A stretch of DNA of 64,000 bases, taken from a bacterium (lineage in GTDB: Bacteria > Pseudomonadota > Alphaproteobacteria > Sphingomonadales > Sphingomonadaceae). The stretch is from positions 94,650 through 158,649 of the forward strand of contig JAVBXL010000223.1 in assembly GCA_030824575.1 (NCBI GenBank), written 5' to 3'. The notes under the pieces are model-generated. The model ran no database searches, had not been told where the DNA came from, and saw only the letters and a list, made by a program, of their open reading frames with translations. Below, one piece after another: positions 1 through 6,768 of this stretch (positions within the stretch are counted from its first letter, which is position 1; every line of letters starts with the position of its first letter). The position numbers were made by a program, and so were the translations under genes.

Positions 1-246
1 CTTGTCGGTCGCGACATAGTCCAGGCCATCGGCGCGGCGGATGGCCGGGGTGGGCCGCGCTGGGTCCAGCCGCATGACATGGCGGGCGATGAAAAGGGCG
101 TAATAACGATAGGCGACCAGGAAGCAGCTGACGGCGGCGACCACGATCCACAGCGCGTTGACCGCTTCACCGCGCGACACCGCGACGATGGTAAGGGCAA
201 CCGCGCCGATGATGGCGATCAAAATCCAGGGAATGTGCCGGGTCAT
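1..246 (-). CDS. cstA: Carbon starvation protein CstA, N-terminal part (runs off the window)
   Basis: An open frame reads leftward from an ATG at 246 to the window edge, giving 82 residues. Two hydrophobic segments (about 4-23 and 31-52) carry the conserved opening of the CstA family: RGExxNALWIVVA, then AYRYYALFIA, then PTPAIRRADGLDYV. CstA proteins are large multi-pass inner-membrane transporters, linked in enterobacteria to peptide and pyruvate uptake during carbon starvation. A GAGG motif lies 4 bases before the ATG. Only the first tenth or so of the protein is inside the window, so intactness cannot be judged. The family assignment comes from recalled E. coli CstA similarity and is strong. 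Confidence 0.85.
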   Translation of the reverse strand, partial: MTRHIPWILIAIIGAVALTIVAVSRGEAVNALWIVVAAVSCFLVAYRYYALFIARHVMRLDPARPTPAIRRADGLDYVATDK

Positions 247-450
247 GCCGCCTCGCGTCGATGGGTAGCCTGGCCCGAAATCCCCGCCGTCCTGCGGGTG
301 CAGGAGCATGGCGGAGCAGGTGGCAGGCCTGATTTCCACGCTACCCTAAGCCGCTATGCTTGAAAGACAACCGCCTACCTTAGACGGAGGGCGCTTCGGC
401 GGAACGGGGAATGGTGGTGGTGCGGAACGGCCTTATGCGCAGATTGCGGT

Positions 451-852
451 CTAGCGGCGGCGGAACGGCCAGTCGGTCACGCCGCTGGCCCAGAGCGCCC
501 ACCAGATGATGACCGGCTGTAGCGCCAGCCGCGGGCCATGATACCACCAACTCAGATGCGCGCCTCCCAGCGGAATGTCGTTGAGCGCGTGGTTGATATT
601 GGCCGGCCAGACGCACAGAGCGTAAAGTGCGAGGCCGATGCCCGCCGCGGGGCGCAGGCGCGGGATCATCAGCCCGATCGCGCCAGCCAGTTCGGCCACG
701 CCGGTCATCGCCACCACCAGTTCGGGCATGGGCACCCAATGTGGCGTGATCGCCAGAAAGCCACCCGGCCGCGACAGATGGGCGACGCCGGCAAAGGCGT
801 AGACGGCGGCCAGGACCAGCCTCGCGACCGTCCGGCCGCGCGTCGCGGTCAA
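451..852 (-). CDS. DoxX-family membrane protein
   Basis: This 133-residue protein has four predicted membrane helices (about 9-27, 45-63, 67-84, 108-126) and the DoxX pattern: an N-terminal helix ending in FAGVAHL, then an MTGVAELAGAIGLMIP segment. DoxX-family proteins are small inner-membrane proteins of varied, mostly unproven, redox or stress roles. Its ATG overlaps the stop of the upstream PNPOx-like gene by four bases (ATGA), so the two are almost certainly co-transcribed and translationally coupled. The tail ends in a basic FRRR. The exact function is unknown. Confidence 0.8.
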   Translation of the reverse strand: MTATRGRTVARLVLAAVYAFAGVAHLSRPGGFLAITPHWVPMPELVVAMTGVAELAGAIGLMIPRLRPAAGIGLALYALCVWPANINHALNDIPLGGAHLSWWYHGPRLALQPVIIWWALWASGVTDWPFRRR

Positions 853-1295
853 TGCGTCACGTCGATTTCAAGCTCGCCTTCATCCTGCCCGTCCCAATAA
901 TGGGCGCGCTCGGCATGGACCTTTATCATCACCAGCCCCGGCGTATCGGCACCATCCTCGAACCAGACTTCCAGATCGGGGTTCCAATGTTCCTCGAATT
1001 GCGCACGGTCGCGGATCAGGTCGGCGCGGCCCTCCAGCGCAATGAAAAGCGGGCGCTGGCCGAACAGGCCGCTCTTGCCATGGAAGGACAGGCTGACCCG
1101 TGGGTCGCGCTCGATATCGCGCACCATCAGCGTATCTTCGGTGGTGAAATAATAGCTGTCGCCGCCATGGGCTACATCCTGGTTGTTGCTCATCGGACGA
1201 GCGCCGATATGGCCATCCTCCGTATGGGTGGACAGCATGGCGAAATCGATATGCTGCATCTTTTCGGCCAGGCTGGCGATCGTGTGCTGCACCAT
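849..1295 (-). CDS. Pyridoxamine 5'-phosphate oxidase-like (general stress protein 26 type)
   Basis: This 148-residue protein has the split-barrel flavin-binding fold of the general-stress-protein-26 group: an N-terminal helix, FAMLSTHTEDGHIGARPMSN, a SYYFTTEDTLMVRDIERDPRVSLSF strand-loop and a C-terminal HYWDG motif. Relatives bind FMN or F420 and are often stress-induced, but substrates are mostly unknown. The ATG at 1295 was chosen because GAGGAG lies a few bases upstream and the homologous region starts there; a longer in-frame start at 1385 would add about 30 unrelated residues. It is the first gene of a two-gene unit with doxX. A possible general-stress promoter lies just upstream (1324-1350). 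Confidence 0.8.
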   Translation of the reverse strand: MVQHTIASLAEKMQHIDFAMLSTHTEDGHIGARPMSNNQDVAHGGDSYYFTTEDTLMVRDIERDPRVSLSFHGKSGLFGQRPLFIALEGRADLIRDRAQFEEHWNPDLEVWFEDGADTPGLVMIKVHAERAHYWDGQDEGELEIDVTH

Positions 1296-1323
1296 GGGAC
1301 TCTCCTCTACTCGATCCGCTGTT

Positions 1324-1350
1324 AACGCAGGACAGGCCGAGTCGGGTTCC
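1324..1350 (-). promoter_or_regulatory. Candidate EcfG-type general stress promoter
   Basis: Read leftward, GGAAC (1350-1346) is followed by CGTT (1327-1324). This resembles the alphaproteobacterial EcfG general-stress consensus, GGAAC and CGTT about 16-17 bases apart. The spacer here is 18, one longer than usual. The position is right: the predicted transcript would start about 20 bases before the ATG of the stress-protein-like gene at 1295. The spacing and the short motif keep confidence low. Confidence 0.35.
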
Positions 1351-1423
1351 ATCGATCGGATTCGACTCTCGATCGATAAGAACATATCATGAACATTATC
1401 GACATGATTCGGGAGTCATCGTC

Positions 1424-1975
1424 ATGGAAAGCCGCACCTCGCCGCTTTACCGCCCTTTTTTCGCGCTGAAGCCGCCGCCGGTCGTCGCGCGGCAGATCGA
1501 TCATTTCGCCGCGACCCTGGCGCCGGGCGCGGACCGTATCCTGCCCGAACATCAGCATGTCACGCTCGGCATCACGACCGACTGGCCGGACTATCCCTAT
1601 GAACTGATCAAGGCGCTACGCCGGGCGGCAGCGGGGATCACGGCGGAGCCGTTCGACCTGATGTTGGACGGCGTGCATGTTGGCGGCCAGTCGGCCGCCT
1701 TGCGGCCGTCGCGCAGCATTGCCGGGTTGAAGACAGTGCAGCAGCAGGTCGCCGCTGCGATGGCGCGGGCCGGGGCGACGCCGCGTCCGGGCTGACGCTT
1801 CAGTCCGCACCAGACATTGTTCTACAGCGACGCGCGGCCCAGCCAGCAGCGCATCGAAGGGTTTGGCTGGCATGTGGACGAGGTGGTGTTGGTGTGCAGC
1901 CATGTCGGCCGCACCCGGCATGAGATTATGGGAAGTTGGCCGCTCAAGGGCGAAGCGCAATATCGGCTGTTTTGA
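1424..1975 (+). pseudogene. 2'-5' RNA ligase / cyclic phosphodiesterase (LigT-like), interrupted by an in-frame TGA
   Basis: From the ATG at 1424 (GGGAG 8 bases upstream) the frame encodes a 2H-phosphoesterase start with the first HxT motif (HVT, about residue 46) and stops at TGA 1793-1795 after 123 residues. The same frame continues directly to TGA 1973-1975 and encodes the missing half: FSPHQTLFYSD with the second HxT motif (HQT), then GWHVDEVVLV and RTRHEIMGSWPL, standard for the family. The full product would be about 183 residues. One nonsense change therefore splits an otherwise intact gene. The truncated protein lacks half of its catalytic site. A sequencing error or read-through cannot be excluded. 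Confidence 0.8.
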
Positions 1976-1981
1976 TGCGCC

Positions 1982-2008
1982 GGGAATGGGTAGTTTCCTG
2001 CCATTCCC
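1982..2008 (+). terminator. Hairpin after the ligT-like gene
   Basis: An 8-bp perfect stem (GGGAATGG at 1982-1989 with CCATTCCC at 2001-2008) lies 7 bases after the end of the interrupted ligT-like gene. It is followed by AAAA and not by a T run, so it may be a weak terminator or an mRNA 3'-end stabiliser. Confidence 0.35.
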
Positions 2009-2016
2009 AAAATCCA

Positions 2017-2120
2017 AACATCCGTTCGCCCTGAGCCTGTCGAAGGACTTCACTTCTTTTAAAATTCGAGGGATTTAAAGAAAAAACAGGGCTTCGACAG
2101 GCTCAGCCCGAACGGATGTT
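2017..2120. repeat. Dispersed palindromic repeat, copy 1
   Basis: Two 29-base arms (2017-2045 and 2092-2120) are reverse complements at 27 of 29 positions and enclose a 46-base AT-richer centre. The arms contain the element TTCGCCCTGAGCCTGTCGAAG. Variants with a related core occur at about 3119-3230 and 5909-5980. It lies between two converging genes. Such intergenic palindromes are widespread in sphingomonads, where they resemble REP-type elements; the mobilising enzyme, if any, is not in this window. Confidence 0.75.
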
Positions 2121-2153
2121 GGATGTCTGTAATGGTCGATCCCGGTCCATCCG

Positions 2154-2456
2154 CTAACGCTTGCGCACGAACTCCGCGCGCAGCACCAGGCCCTTGATCC
2201 CGTCATAGCGGCAGTCGATTTCCTGGGCGTCGCCGGTCAGGCGGATCGACTTGATGAGCGTGCCGCGTTTGAGCGTCTGGCCCGCGCCCTTGACGGTCAG
2301 ATCCTTGATCAGCGTCACCTGGTCGCCATCGGCCAACAGGTTGCCCACCGAATCGCGGACCTCGACGGCGTCAGTAGCGTCGCTTGCCACAGGGGCGTCC
2401 GCCGCGCTGATCCATTCGCCGCTGGCTTCGTCATAGACATAATCGTCGTCGGCCAT
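2154..2456 (-). CDS. yjdM: YjdM/PhnA-family protein without the zinc ribbon
   Basis: This 100-residue protein matches the C-terminal SH3-like domain of YjdM (old name PhnA): VRDSVGNLLADGDQVTLIKDLTVKG, then IRLTGDAQEIDCRYDGIKGLVLRAEFVRK. In enterobacterial YjdM the first 30 or so residues form a four-cysteine zinc ribbon; here that part is acidic and has no cysteine. The family was named for alkylphosphonate use but its function is unclear. ATG 2456 has AGGGA 9 bases upstream; an alternative ATG at 2462 abuts the engB stop with poorer spacing. It is the last gene of the engB unit. Confidence 0.75.
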   Translation of the reverse strand: MADDDYVYDEASGEWISAADAPVASDATDAVEVRDSVGNLLADGDQVTLIKDLTVKGAGQTLKRGTLIKSIRLTGDAQEIDCRYDGIKGLVLRAEFVRKR

Positions 2457-2462
2457 GGTCAT

Positions 2463-3107
2463 CTATCCCTGGGTTACGCTTTGCAGCACGGCGGCACGCA
2501 ATTCGGGGATGCCCATGCCCTTTTCGCTCGACGTGACGATGATGTCGGGATGGGCGGCGGGGCGTTTGCGGATCGCGTCGGCGGTGGCCTGGGTCACGGC
2601 GGCCAGGTCGCTCGCCTTGATCTTGTCCGCCTTGGTCAGGACAATGCGATAGCTGACCGCCGCCCCGTCCAGCATGTCGAGCATGTCATTATCCACATCC
2701 TTGACGCCGTGGCGGCTGTCGATCAGGACCAGCGCCCGTTTCAGCGAGGCGCGCCCGCGCAGATAGTCGTTCACCAGGAACTTCCATTTGCGCACGACAT
2801 CCTTGGGTGCCTTGGCATAGCCATAGCCCGGCATATCGACCAGCCGGAACTGAAGCGGCACGCCCACGTCGAAGAAATTGAGTTCCTGCGTCCGCCCCGG
2901 TGTGTTGGACGTGCGGGCCAGGCCATTGCGGTTGGTCAGCGCATTAAGCAGCGAGGATTTGCCGACATTGGAGCGGCCCGCAAACGCCACTTCGTTGACA
3001 TCCATGTCGGGCAGGAAGTCCAGCGTGGGCGCGGATTTGAGGAAGGCGATCGGCCCGCTGAAGAGCTTGCGCGCTTCCTCGATCAGGTCAGTATTTTCTT
3101 CTGTCAC
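2463..3107 (-). CDS. engB: Ribosome biogenesis GTP-binding protein EngB (YsxC/YihA)
   Basis: This 214-residue TRAFAC GTPase is needed for maturation of the 50S subunit. Motifs are complete: G1 GRSNVGKS (about 44-51), a threonine-containing switch I (NTPGRTQ), G3 DMPG (91-94), G4 TKAD (158-161). Length and termini fit the family. It starts with GTG, with GGAG 7 bases upstream. It follows yidC by 140 bases, which hold a palindromic repeat, so it may depend on read-through from the rpmH-yidC operon or on its own promoter. yjdM follows with no spacing. Confidence 0.95.
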   Translation of the reverse strand: MTEENTDLIEEARKLFSGPIAFLKSAPTLDFLPDMDVNEVAFAGRSNVGKSSLLNALTNRNGLARTSNTPGRTQELNFFDVGVPLQFRLVDMPGYGYAKAPKDVVRKWKFLVNDYLRGRASLKRALVLIDSRHGVKDVDNDMLDMLDGAAVSYRIVLTKADKIKASDLAAVTQATADAIRKRPAAHPDIIVTSSEKGMGIPELRAAVLQSVTQG

Positions 3108-3118
3108 GTTCTTCTCCG

Positions 3119-3230
3119 TTCGCCCTGAGTAACCGCTGAGCTTGTCGAAGCGGTGTATCGAAGGGCCGAAGGCGCGCGATGCTTCGATACGGGCCTTCGA
3201 CTTCGCTCAGTCCCAACTCAGCACGAACGG
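3119..3230. repeat. Dispersed palindromic repeat, copy 2
   Basis: An imperfect inverted repeat fills most of the yidC-engB gap. The left arm has GTTCGCCCTGAG, CTTGTCGAAG and GTATCGAAGGGCC; the right arm has CTTCGATACGGGCC, TTCGACTTCGCTCAG and CACGAACGG. It shares the GTTCG...CTGAG...TTGTCGAAG element of copy 1 but has extra inserted segments, so it is a diverged or compound member. It could form a long hairpin in the yidC-engB transcript. Confidence 0.65.
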
Positions 3231-3247
3231 GGACTTGGTAGGGTTAT

Positions 3248-4951
3248 TTACTTCGTCGCCGTCGCCGTGCTTAGCACCGGATGGCGGCGATACAGCCACC
3301 ATTGTTGCGCCATCGACAGGCAGTTGTTGGTGATCCAGTAGACCAGCAGGCCCGCCGCGAAGGGCGCCATGATGAACATCATCATCCACGGCATGATCGA
3401 GAAGATCTGCTGCTGCATCGGGTCCATCTGGGCGGGGTTCAGCTTGAACTGGAAATACATGCTGATGCCCAGCAGCAGCGCCAGCACGCCGATCGCCAGG
3501 AAGGACGGCGGGGTGAAGGGCAGCAGGCCGAACAGGTTGAAGATATGCAGCGGATCGGGCGCGGACAGATCCTTGATCCACAGCACGAACGGCTGATGGC
3601 GCATTTCGATCGTCAGCATCAGTACCTTGTAGAGCGCGAAGAAGATCGGAATCTGGATGAAGATGGGTAGGCAGCCCGCCAGCGGGTTGACCTTTTCCGT
3701 CTTGTAAAGCGCCATCATCTCCTGCTGGAGACGGGGCTTGTCGTCCTTATATTTCTCCTGCAGCGCCTTCATCTTGGGCTGCACGGCGCGCATCGCCGCC
3801 ATGCTGGCGAACTGGCGCTGGGCGACCGGGAACATCAGGCCGCGCACCACGAAGGTCAGGCAGATGATGGCGAAGCCGAAATTGCCAAGTGTTTCGAACA
3901 GCCAGTGGAGCAGCGCGAAGATCGGCTGTTCGAACCAGTAGAACCAGCCCCAGTCAATCGCCCGGTCGAACAGCTTCACGCCGTCGCGCTCATAGGCCTG
4001 GAGCGTCTTGACTTCCTTGGCACCCACATAGAGGCGAATGGTCTGCGTCGCGGCCTTGCCGGGTGCCAGCATGGTTGACCCCAGCGCGGCGTCTGCCTGA
4101 TATTGCGCACCGGTGCCTTTACGGAACTGGCCCGCGAAATCGGCGTCCGCGCCGGGGACGAGGGCGGAGAGCCAATATTTGTCGGTGAAGCCGATCCAGC
4201 CGCCCTTGGACTGGAAGCTCTGGGTCGATGGACCCTTGTCCAGATCCTTGTAGTTCACGTCATAATTGGCCGCGCCGTTGAACACGCCCATCGGGCCGAC
4301 ATGGATAGTCCAGGTGTCGGGGTCCTTGGGGATGCCGGTGCGGCTGATATAGCTGTAGGGCTTGACGCCGACGGCGCCCGCGCCGCTGTTCGACACTTTC
4401 TGCGCGGCGGAGATCATATAATTTTGATCGACGCTCAGGCGGATTTCGAAGGTCTGGCCAGCGCCATTGTTCCAGGTCAGCGTCACCGGGCTGGTCGGGG
4501 TCAGCGCGCTGCCCTGCGCGGTCCAGACCGTGTCCTTGTTGGGCGTCTTCAACCCTTCGCCCTGCCAGCCGAAGCCAGCGAAATAGGCGTCCTGCGTGCC
4601 GCTGGGACTATACAGGCGGACGGCGGGCGAATCCTTGGCGATCGTCTCGCGATAGGTCGGCAGCACGATATCGTCGATGCGCGCGCCGCGCAGATTGATC
4701 GATCCGGTCAGCTTGGGCGTGCGGATCGGCACGCGCGGGCTTTCCTTCAATACGATGGCGCGGTCGCGAATCGTGACGGGGCCGTCCGCCGTATCGGTGC
4801 CTGGGGCGGCGACCGGCGTGGTCTTGCCGCCTTCGATTCTGGTCGCGGGCGGATTGGCCGCCGGGAAAAAATAATGCGAGACATAGGGCCAGCCGAACAG
4901 GATCGCTGCGGTCAGCAGCACCGCCAGAATGATATTCTTCTTGTCGTCCAC
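3248..4951 (-). CDS. yidC: Membrane protein insertase YidC
   Basis: This 567-residue insertase places membrane proteins in the inner membrane alone or with SecYEG. An N-terminal anchor helix (about 7-24) is followed by a large periplasmic beta domain (to about 345), then the conserved Oxa1 core with five helices: WGWFYWFEQPIFALLHWL, the RGLMFPVAQRQFASMAAM cytoplasmic hairpin start, and NPLAGCLPIFIQIPIFFALYKVL. Length is normal for Gram-negative YidC. The start is GTG at 4951 with GGAG 9 bases upstream. It lies 30 bases after yidD in the rpmH-rnpA-yidD-yidC operon. Confidence 0.97.
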   Translation of the reverse strand: MDDKKNIILAVLLTAAILFGWPYVSHYFFPAANPPATRIEGGKTTPVAAPGTDTADGPVTIRDRAIVLKESPRVPIRTPKLTGSINLRGARIDDIVLPTYRETIAKDSPAVRLYSPSGTQDAYFAGFGWQGEGLKTPNKDTVWTAQGSALTPTSPVTLTWNNGAGQTFEIRLSVDQNYMISAAQKVSNSGAGAVGVKPYSYISRTGIPKDPDTWTIHVGPMGVFNGAANYDVNYKDLDKGPSTQSFQSKGGWIGFTDKYWLSALVPGADADFAGQFRKGTGAQYQADAALGSTMLAPGKAATQTIRLYVGAKEVKTLQAYERDGVKLFDRAIDWGWFYWFEQPIFALLHWLFETLGNFGFAIICLTFVVRGLMFPVAQRQFASMAAMRAVQPKMKALQEKYKDDKPRLQQEMMALYKTEKVNPLAGCLPIFIQIPIFFALYKVLMLTIEMRHQPFVLWIKDLSAPDPLHIFNLFGLLPFTPPSFLAIGVLALLLGISMYFQFKLNPAQMDPMQQQIFSIMPWMMMFIMAPFAAGLLVYWITNNCLSMAQQWWLYRRHPVLSTATATK

Positions 4952-4981
4952 GTTGTTCGGCTCCGCCGTCTTATGTCTGTG

Positions 4982-5194
4982 TCAGGGGACCGGGTCGTAG
5001 CCCGACCCGCCCCATGGGTGGCATCGCATTAGCCGCTTGAACCCCAACCAGCTACCCTTGATCGCGCCATATTTGCCGATCGCCTGAATCGTATATTCGG
5101 AGCAGGACGGGGCGTAGCGGCAGGTGGGGGGCAGGATGCGCGAAGGGCCAAGTTGCCAGAAGCGCGCGAGCAGGATGAGCAGGCGGGCGATCAT
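4982..5194 (-). CDS. yidD: Membrane protein insertion efficiency factor YidD
   Basis: This 70-residue protein has the full YidD signature: PPTCRYAPSCSEYTIQAI followed by KRLMRCHPWGGSGYDPVP, with the conserved cysteines. YidD is a small amphipathic inner-membrane-associated protein thought to help YidC-dependent insertion. Its ATG overlaps the rnpA stop by four bases, so translation is probably coupled. The order rpmH-rnpA-yidD-yidC is standard. Confidence 0.95.
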   Translation of the reverse strand: MIARLLILLARFWQLGPSRILPPTCRYAPSCSEYTIQAIGKYGAIKGSWLGFKRLMRCHPWGGSGYDPVP

Positions 5195-5604
5195 GGCTTT
5201 TCGCCGGTGCGCGCCGCTTGCGGGTCGCTCTTTTGGGCGGGCTTGCCCTTGCGAGGGCGGGGCGGGCCGCGCGGCGGATCGATCGGGCGCGTCATGATCT
5301 TGCCCAGCGCCTTGCCCAGTTCGGCGTGCAACAGCACAAAATCGCGTTCGATCCCGCCTTCGCGGCCAATCAGCACATGATCCGCGCCGGCAATGCCATG
5401 GGCTGGCAGCAATGCGCGCGCTAGAACGCGAAAGCGGCGCTTCATCCGGTTACGGATGACGGCGCCGCCAATCTTCTTCGTGACCGTGATGCCGATACGC
5501 ATCGCCGGATCGCCGTCGCCGCGTTCGCGTACCAGCAGGACGAATCCCGGCATGGGCGCGCGGCGTCCCCGATTCGCCGCCAGAAAATCCGCACGCCTGC
5601 GCAT
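5191..5604 (-). CDS. rnpA: Ribonuclease P protein component RnpA
   Basis: RnpA is the protein subunit of RNase P, which trims tRNA 5' leaders. The core is clear: MRRRADFLAANRGRR, PGFVLLVRER, MRIGITVTKKIGGAVIRNRMKRRFR (the RNR motif) and HVLIGREGG. The ATG at 5604 gives 137 residues and starts just where the family alignment begins. An upstream in-frame extension reads through rpmH in another frame and is judged spurious, though a rare codon closer to rpmH cannot be excluded. A basic, proline-rich tail of about 25 residues after MTRPIDPPRG is unusual but common in alphaproteobacteria. Confidence 0.93.
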   Translation of the reverse strand: MRRRADFLAANRGRRAPMPGFVLLVRERGDGDPAMRIGITVTKKIGGAVIRNRMKRRFRVLARALLPAHGIAGADHVLIGREGGIERDFVLLHAELGKALGKIMTRPIDPPRGPPRPRKGKPAQKSDPQAARTGEKP

Positions 5605-5636
5605 AATGGCAGGCGCAGCGGACGGCGGCGCGTCGA

Positions 5637-5771
5637 TCAGGCGCTCAGGCTCTTGCGGCCACGCGAACGGCGTGCGCGAATCACATTGCGGCCGCCTGGG
5701 GTCGCCATGCGGGCGCGGAAACCGTGACGGCGCTTCCGAACCAGATTGCTCGGCTGAAAAGTGCGCTTCAT
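5637..5771 (-). CDS. rpmH: 50S ribosomal protein L34
   Basis: This 44-residue protein begins [20 protein letters not shown] and ends [11 protein letters not shown], the textbook L34 sequence, rich in arginine and lysine. GAGGA lies 8 bases before the ATG. It is the first gene of the operon running leftward to rnpA (32 bases away), yidD and yidC. A strong sigma-70-type promoter and a hairpin with a T run lie in its leader. In the other frame this segment looks like an N-terminal extension of RnpA, which is an artefact. Confidence 0.97.
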   Translation of the reverse strand: MKRTFQPSNLVRKRRHGFRARMATPGGRNVIRARRSRGRKSLSA

Positions 5772-5809
5772 CGTTCATTCCTCAAAAAACAACTAGAGAA
5801 TCGGGCGTG

Positions 5810-5837
5810 ACAAAAAAGGGCCGCCAAAACAGCGGCC
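5810..5837 (-). terminator. Attenuator-like hairpin in the rpmH leader
   Basis: Read leftward, GGCCGC (5837-5832), a 7-base loop and GCGGCC (5824-5819) are followed by C and six T residues: a standard intrinsic-terminator shape. It lies between the predicted rpmH promoter (-10 at 5859-5854) and the rpmH ATG at 5771, about 10-37 bases into the transcript. It could attenuate the operon. If the promoter call is wrong it would simply end transcripts coming from the dsbA-like gene. Confidence 0.6.
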
Positions 5838-5853
5838 ACCAGTCAGGGGGCGT

Positions 5854-5882
5854 CCGATAGGCAAAAGGGCGGGGGAAGTCAA
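5854..5882 (-). promoter_or_regulatory. Predicted rpmH operon promoter
   Basis: TTGACT (5882-5877), a spacer of exactly 17 bases and TATCGG (5859-5854) read leftward toward rpmH. The -35 is near consensus and the -10 keeps the TA start. A transcript would begin near 5847, giving a leader of about 75 bases that contains the attenuator-like hairpin. Confidence 0.6.
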
Positions 5883-5908
5883 TGGCGGGTGGCCGCAATC
5901 TATAGGCC

Positions 5909-5980
5909 CGTTCGCTTCGAGCGAAGTCGAGAAGCGGCAAGCGCCATGCTGATGTTTCTCGACTTCGCTGGAAACGAACG
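5909..5980. repeat. Dispersed palindromic repeat, copy 3
   Basis: An inverted repeat has arms CGTTCGCTTCGAGCGAAGTC (from 5909) and GACTTCGCTGGAAACGAACG (ending at 5980), about 25 bases each with a few mismatches, around a 21-base centre. It carries the CGTTCG and TCGA elements of copies 1 and 2 but a different middle. It sits between the 3' end of the dsbA-like gene and the rpmH promoter. Confidence 0.6.
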
Positions 5981-5998
5981 GATGTCGCTTATATTGCC

Positions 5999-6766
5999 TT
6001 ACTTCCCCCGCGTGGTCGCCACGGCCGCCTTGAGCGCGTCATAGCCGACCGCGCCGCCCAGCACCTGACCGCCGATGACGAAGGTCGGGGTGCCGCTGGC
6101 CTGCAATTTCTGGGCAAGAGCGATGTTGGACTGGATCTCGGCATCATATTTGGTCGATGCGATCGCCGAATCGGCTTCGGATTTGGTAATGCCCGCCTTG
6201 GCCGCTGCCGCGACGATCGTGTCGCGCGTGACCTTGCCCGCGCCATAAAGCGCCTTGTGGTAGGCCATATATTGGCCGCGCTCGGCCGCCAGCAGTGATA
6301 CCTTGGCTGCGGCGCTGCTTTCGTCCGACAGGATGGGCAGTTCGCGATAGACGACCTTCACCTTCGCGTCACCCGCGACCAGCTTGGCGAGGTCGGGCAG
6401 CGAAGCGCGGCAATAGCCGCAGGCATAGTCGAAAAATTCGACCACGGTGACATCGGCATTGGCCGCGCCTTCCCATGCCCCGGCATAGGGCGTTTCTAGC
6501 GCGCTCCGGCTGGCGTCGATGGTGCCCGACATGCGCTGCGCCTGTAATTTTTCGACGGCCTGCGGGATGATTTCGGGATGCTCCAGAATATAGTCGTGAA
6601 CGATCTTTTCGATCGCCGCCTTATCGGTAGCATTGACGCTGGCGGGTGCCTGCACGGCGAGCGCGGTGCCGGCGGCAGCCGCGATGAGGGCGAAAGCGCC
6701 AAGGGTCATCTGGATCGTCCTGTTGGAAAGGGCCGCGCGAAAGCTCGGCCGGGTCTGGTCTGTCAT
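5999..6766 (-). CDS. DsbA-family thioredoxin-fold protein (ScsC/Com1-like), membrane-anchored or exported
   Basis: This 255-residue protein has an N-terminal hydrophobic segment (about 18-39) that is a signal peptide or anchor, a ScsC-like N-terminal helical region (IEKIVHDYILEHPEIIPQAV) and a DsbA thioredoxin fold with the redox motif CGYC (about 116-119) in VVEFFDYACGYC. The cis-proline loop appears as GTPTFVIGG. Such proteins make, isomerise or protect disulfides in the periplasm; which of these cannot be told. It starts 2 bases after the M48 protease gene ends, so the two are co-transcribed and probably act together in envelope protein quality control. Confidence 0.88.
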   Translation of the reverse strand: MTDQTRPSFRAALSNRTIQMTLGAFALIAAAAGTALAVQAPASVNATDKAAIEKIVHDYILEHPEIIPQAVEKLQAQRMSGTIDASRSALETPYAGAWEGAANADVTVVEFFDYACGYCRASLPDLAKLVAGDAKVKVVYRELPILSDESSAAAKVSLLAAERGQYMAYHKALYGAGKVTRDTIVAAAAKAGITKSEADSAIASTKYDAEIQSNIALAQKLQASGTPTFVIGGQVLGGAVGYDALKAAVATTRGK

Positions 6767-6768
6767 CT

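Noticed and set aside
1386..1408. ATCATG-N11-CATGAT inverted repeat between the stress-protein gene and the ligT-like gene
   Set aside because: The arms are only 6 bp and the loop is long for a typical operator; chance cannot be excluded, so it is not listed as a feature.
1793..1795. TGA as a selenocysteine codon in the ligT-like gene
   Set aside because: No SECIS-like hairpin was recognised right after it, and the family does not use selenocysteine at this site.
5605..5778. A 58-residue N-terminal extension of RnpA
   Set aside because: It reads rpmH in another frame; L34 is unmistakable there and RnpA homology starts at the later ATG.
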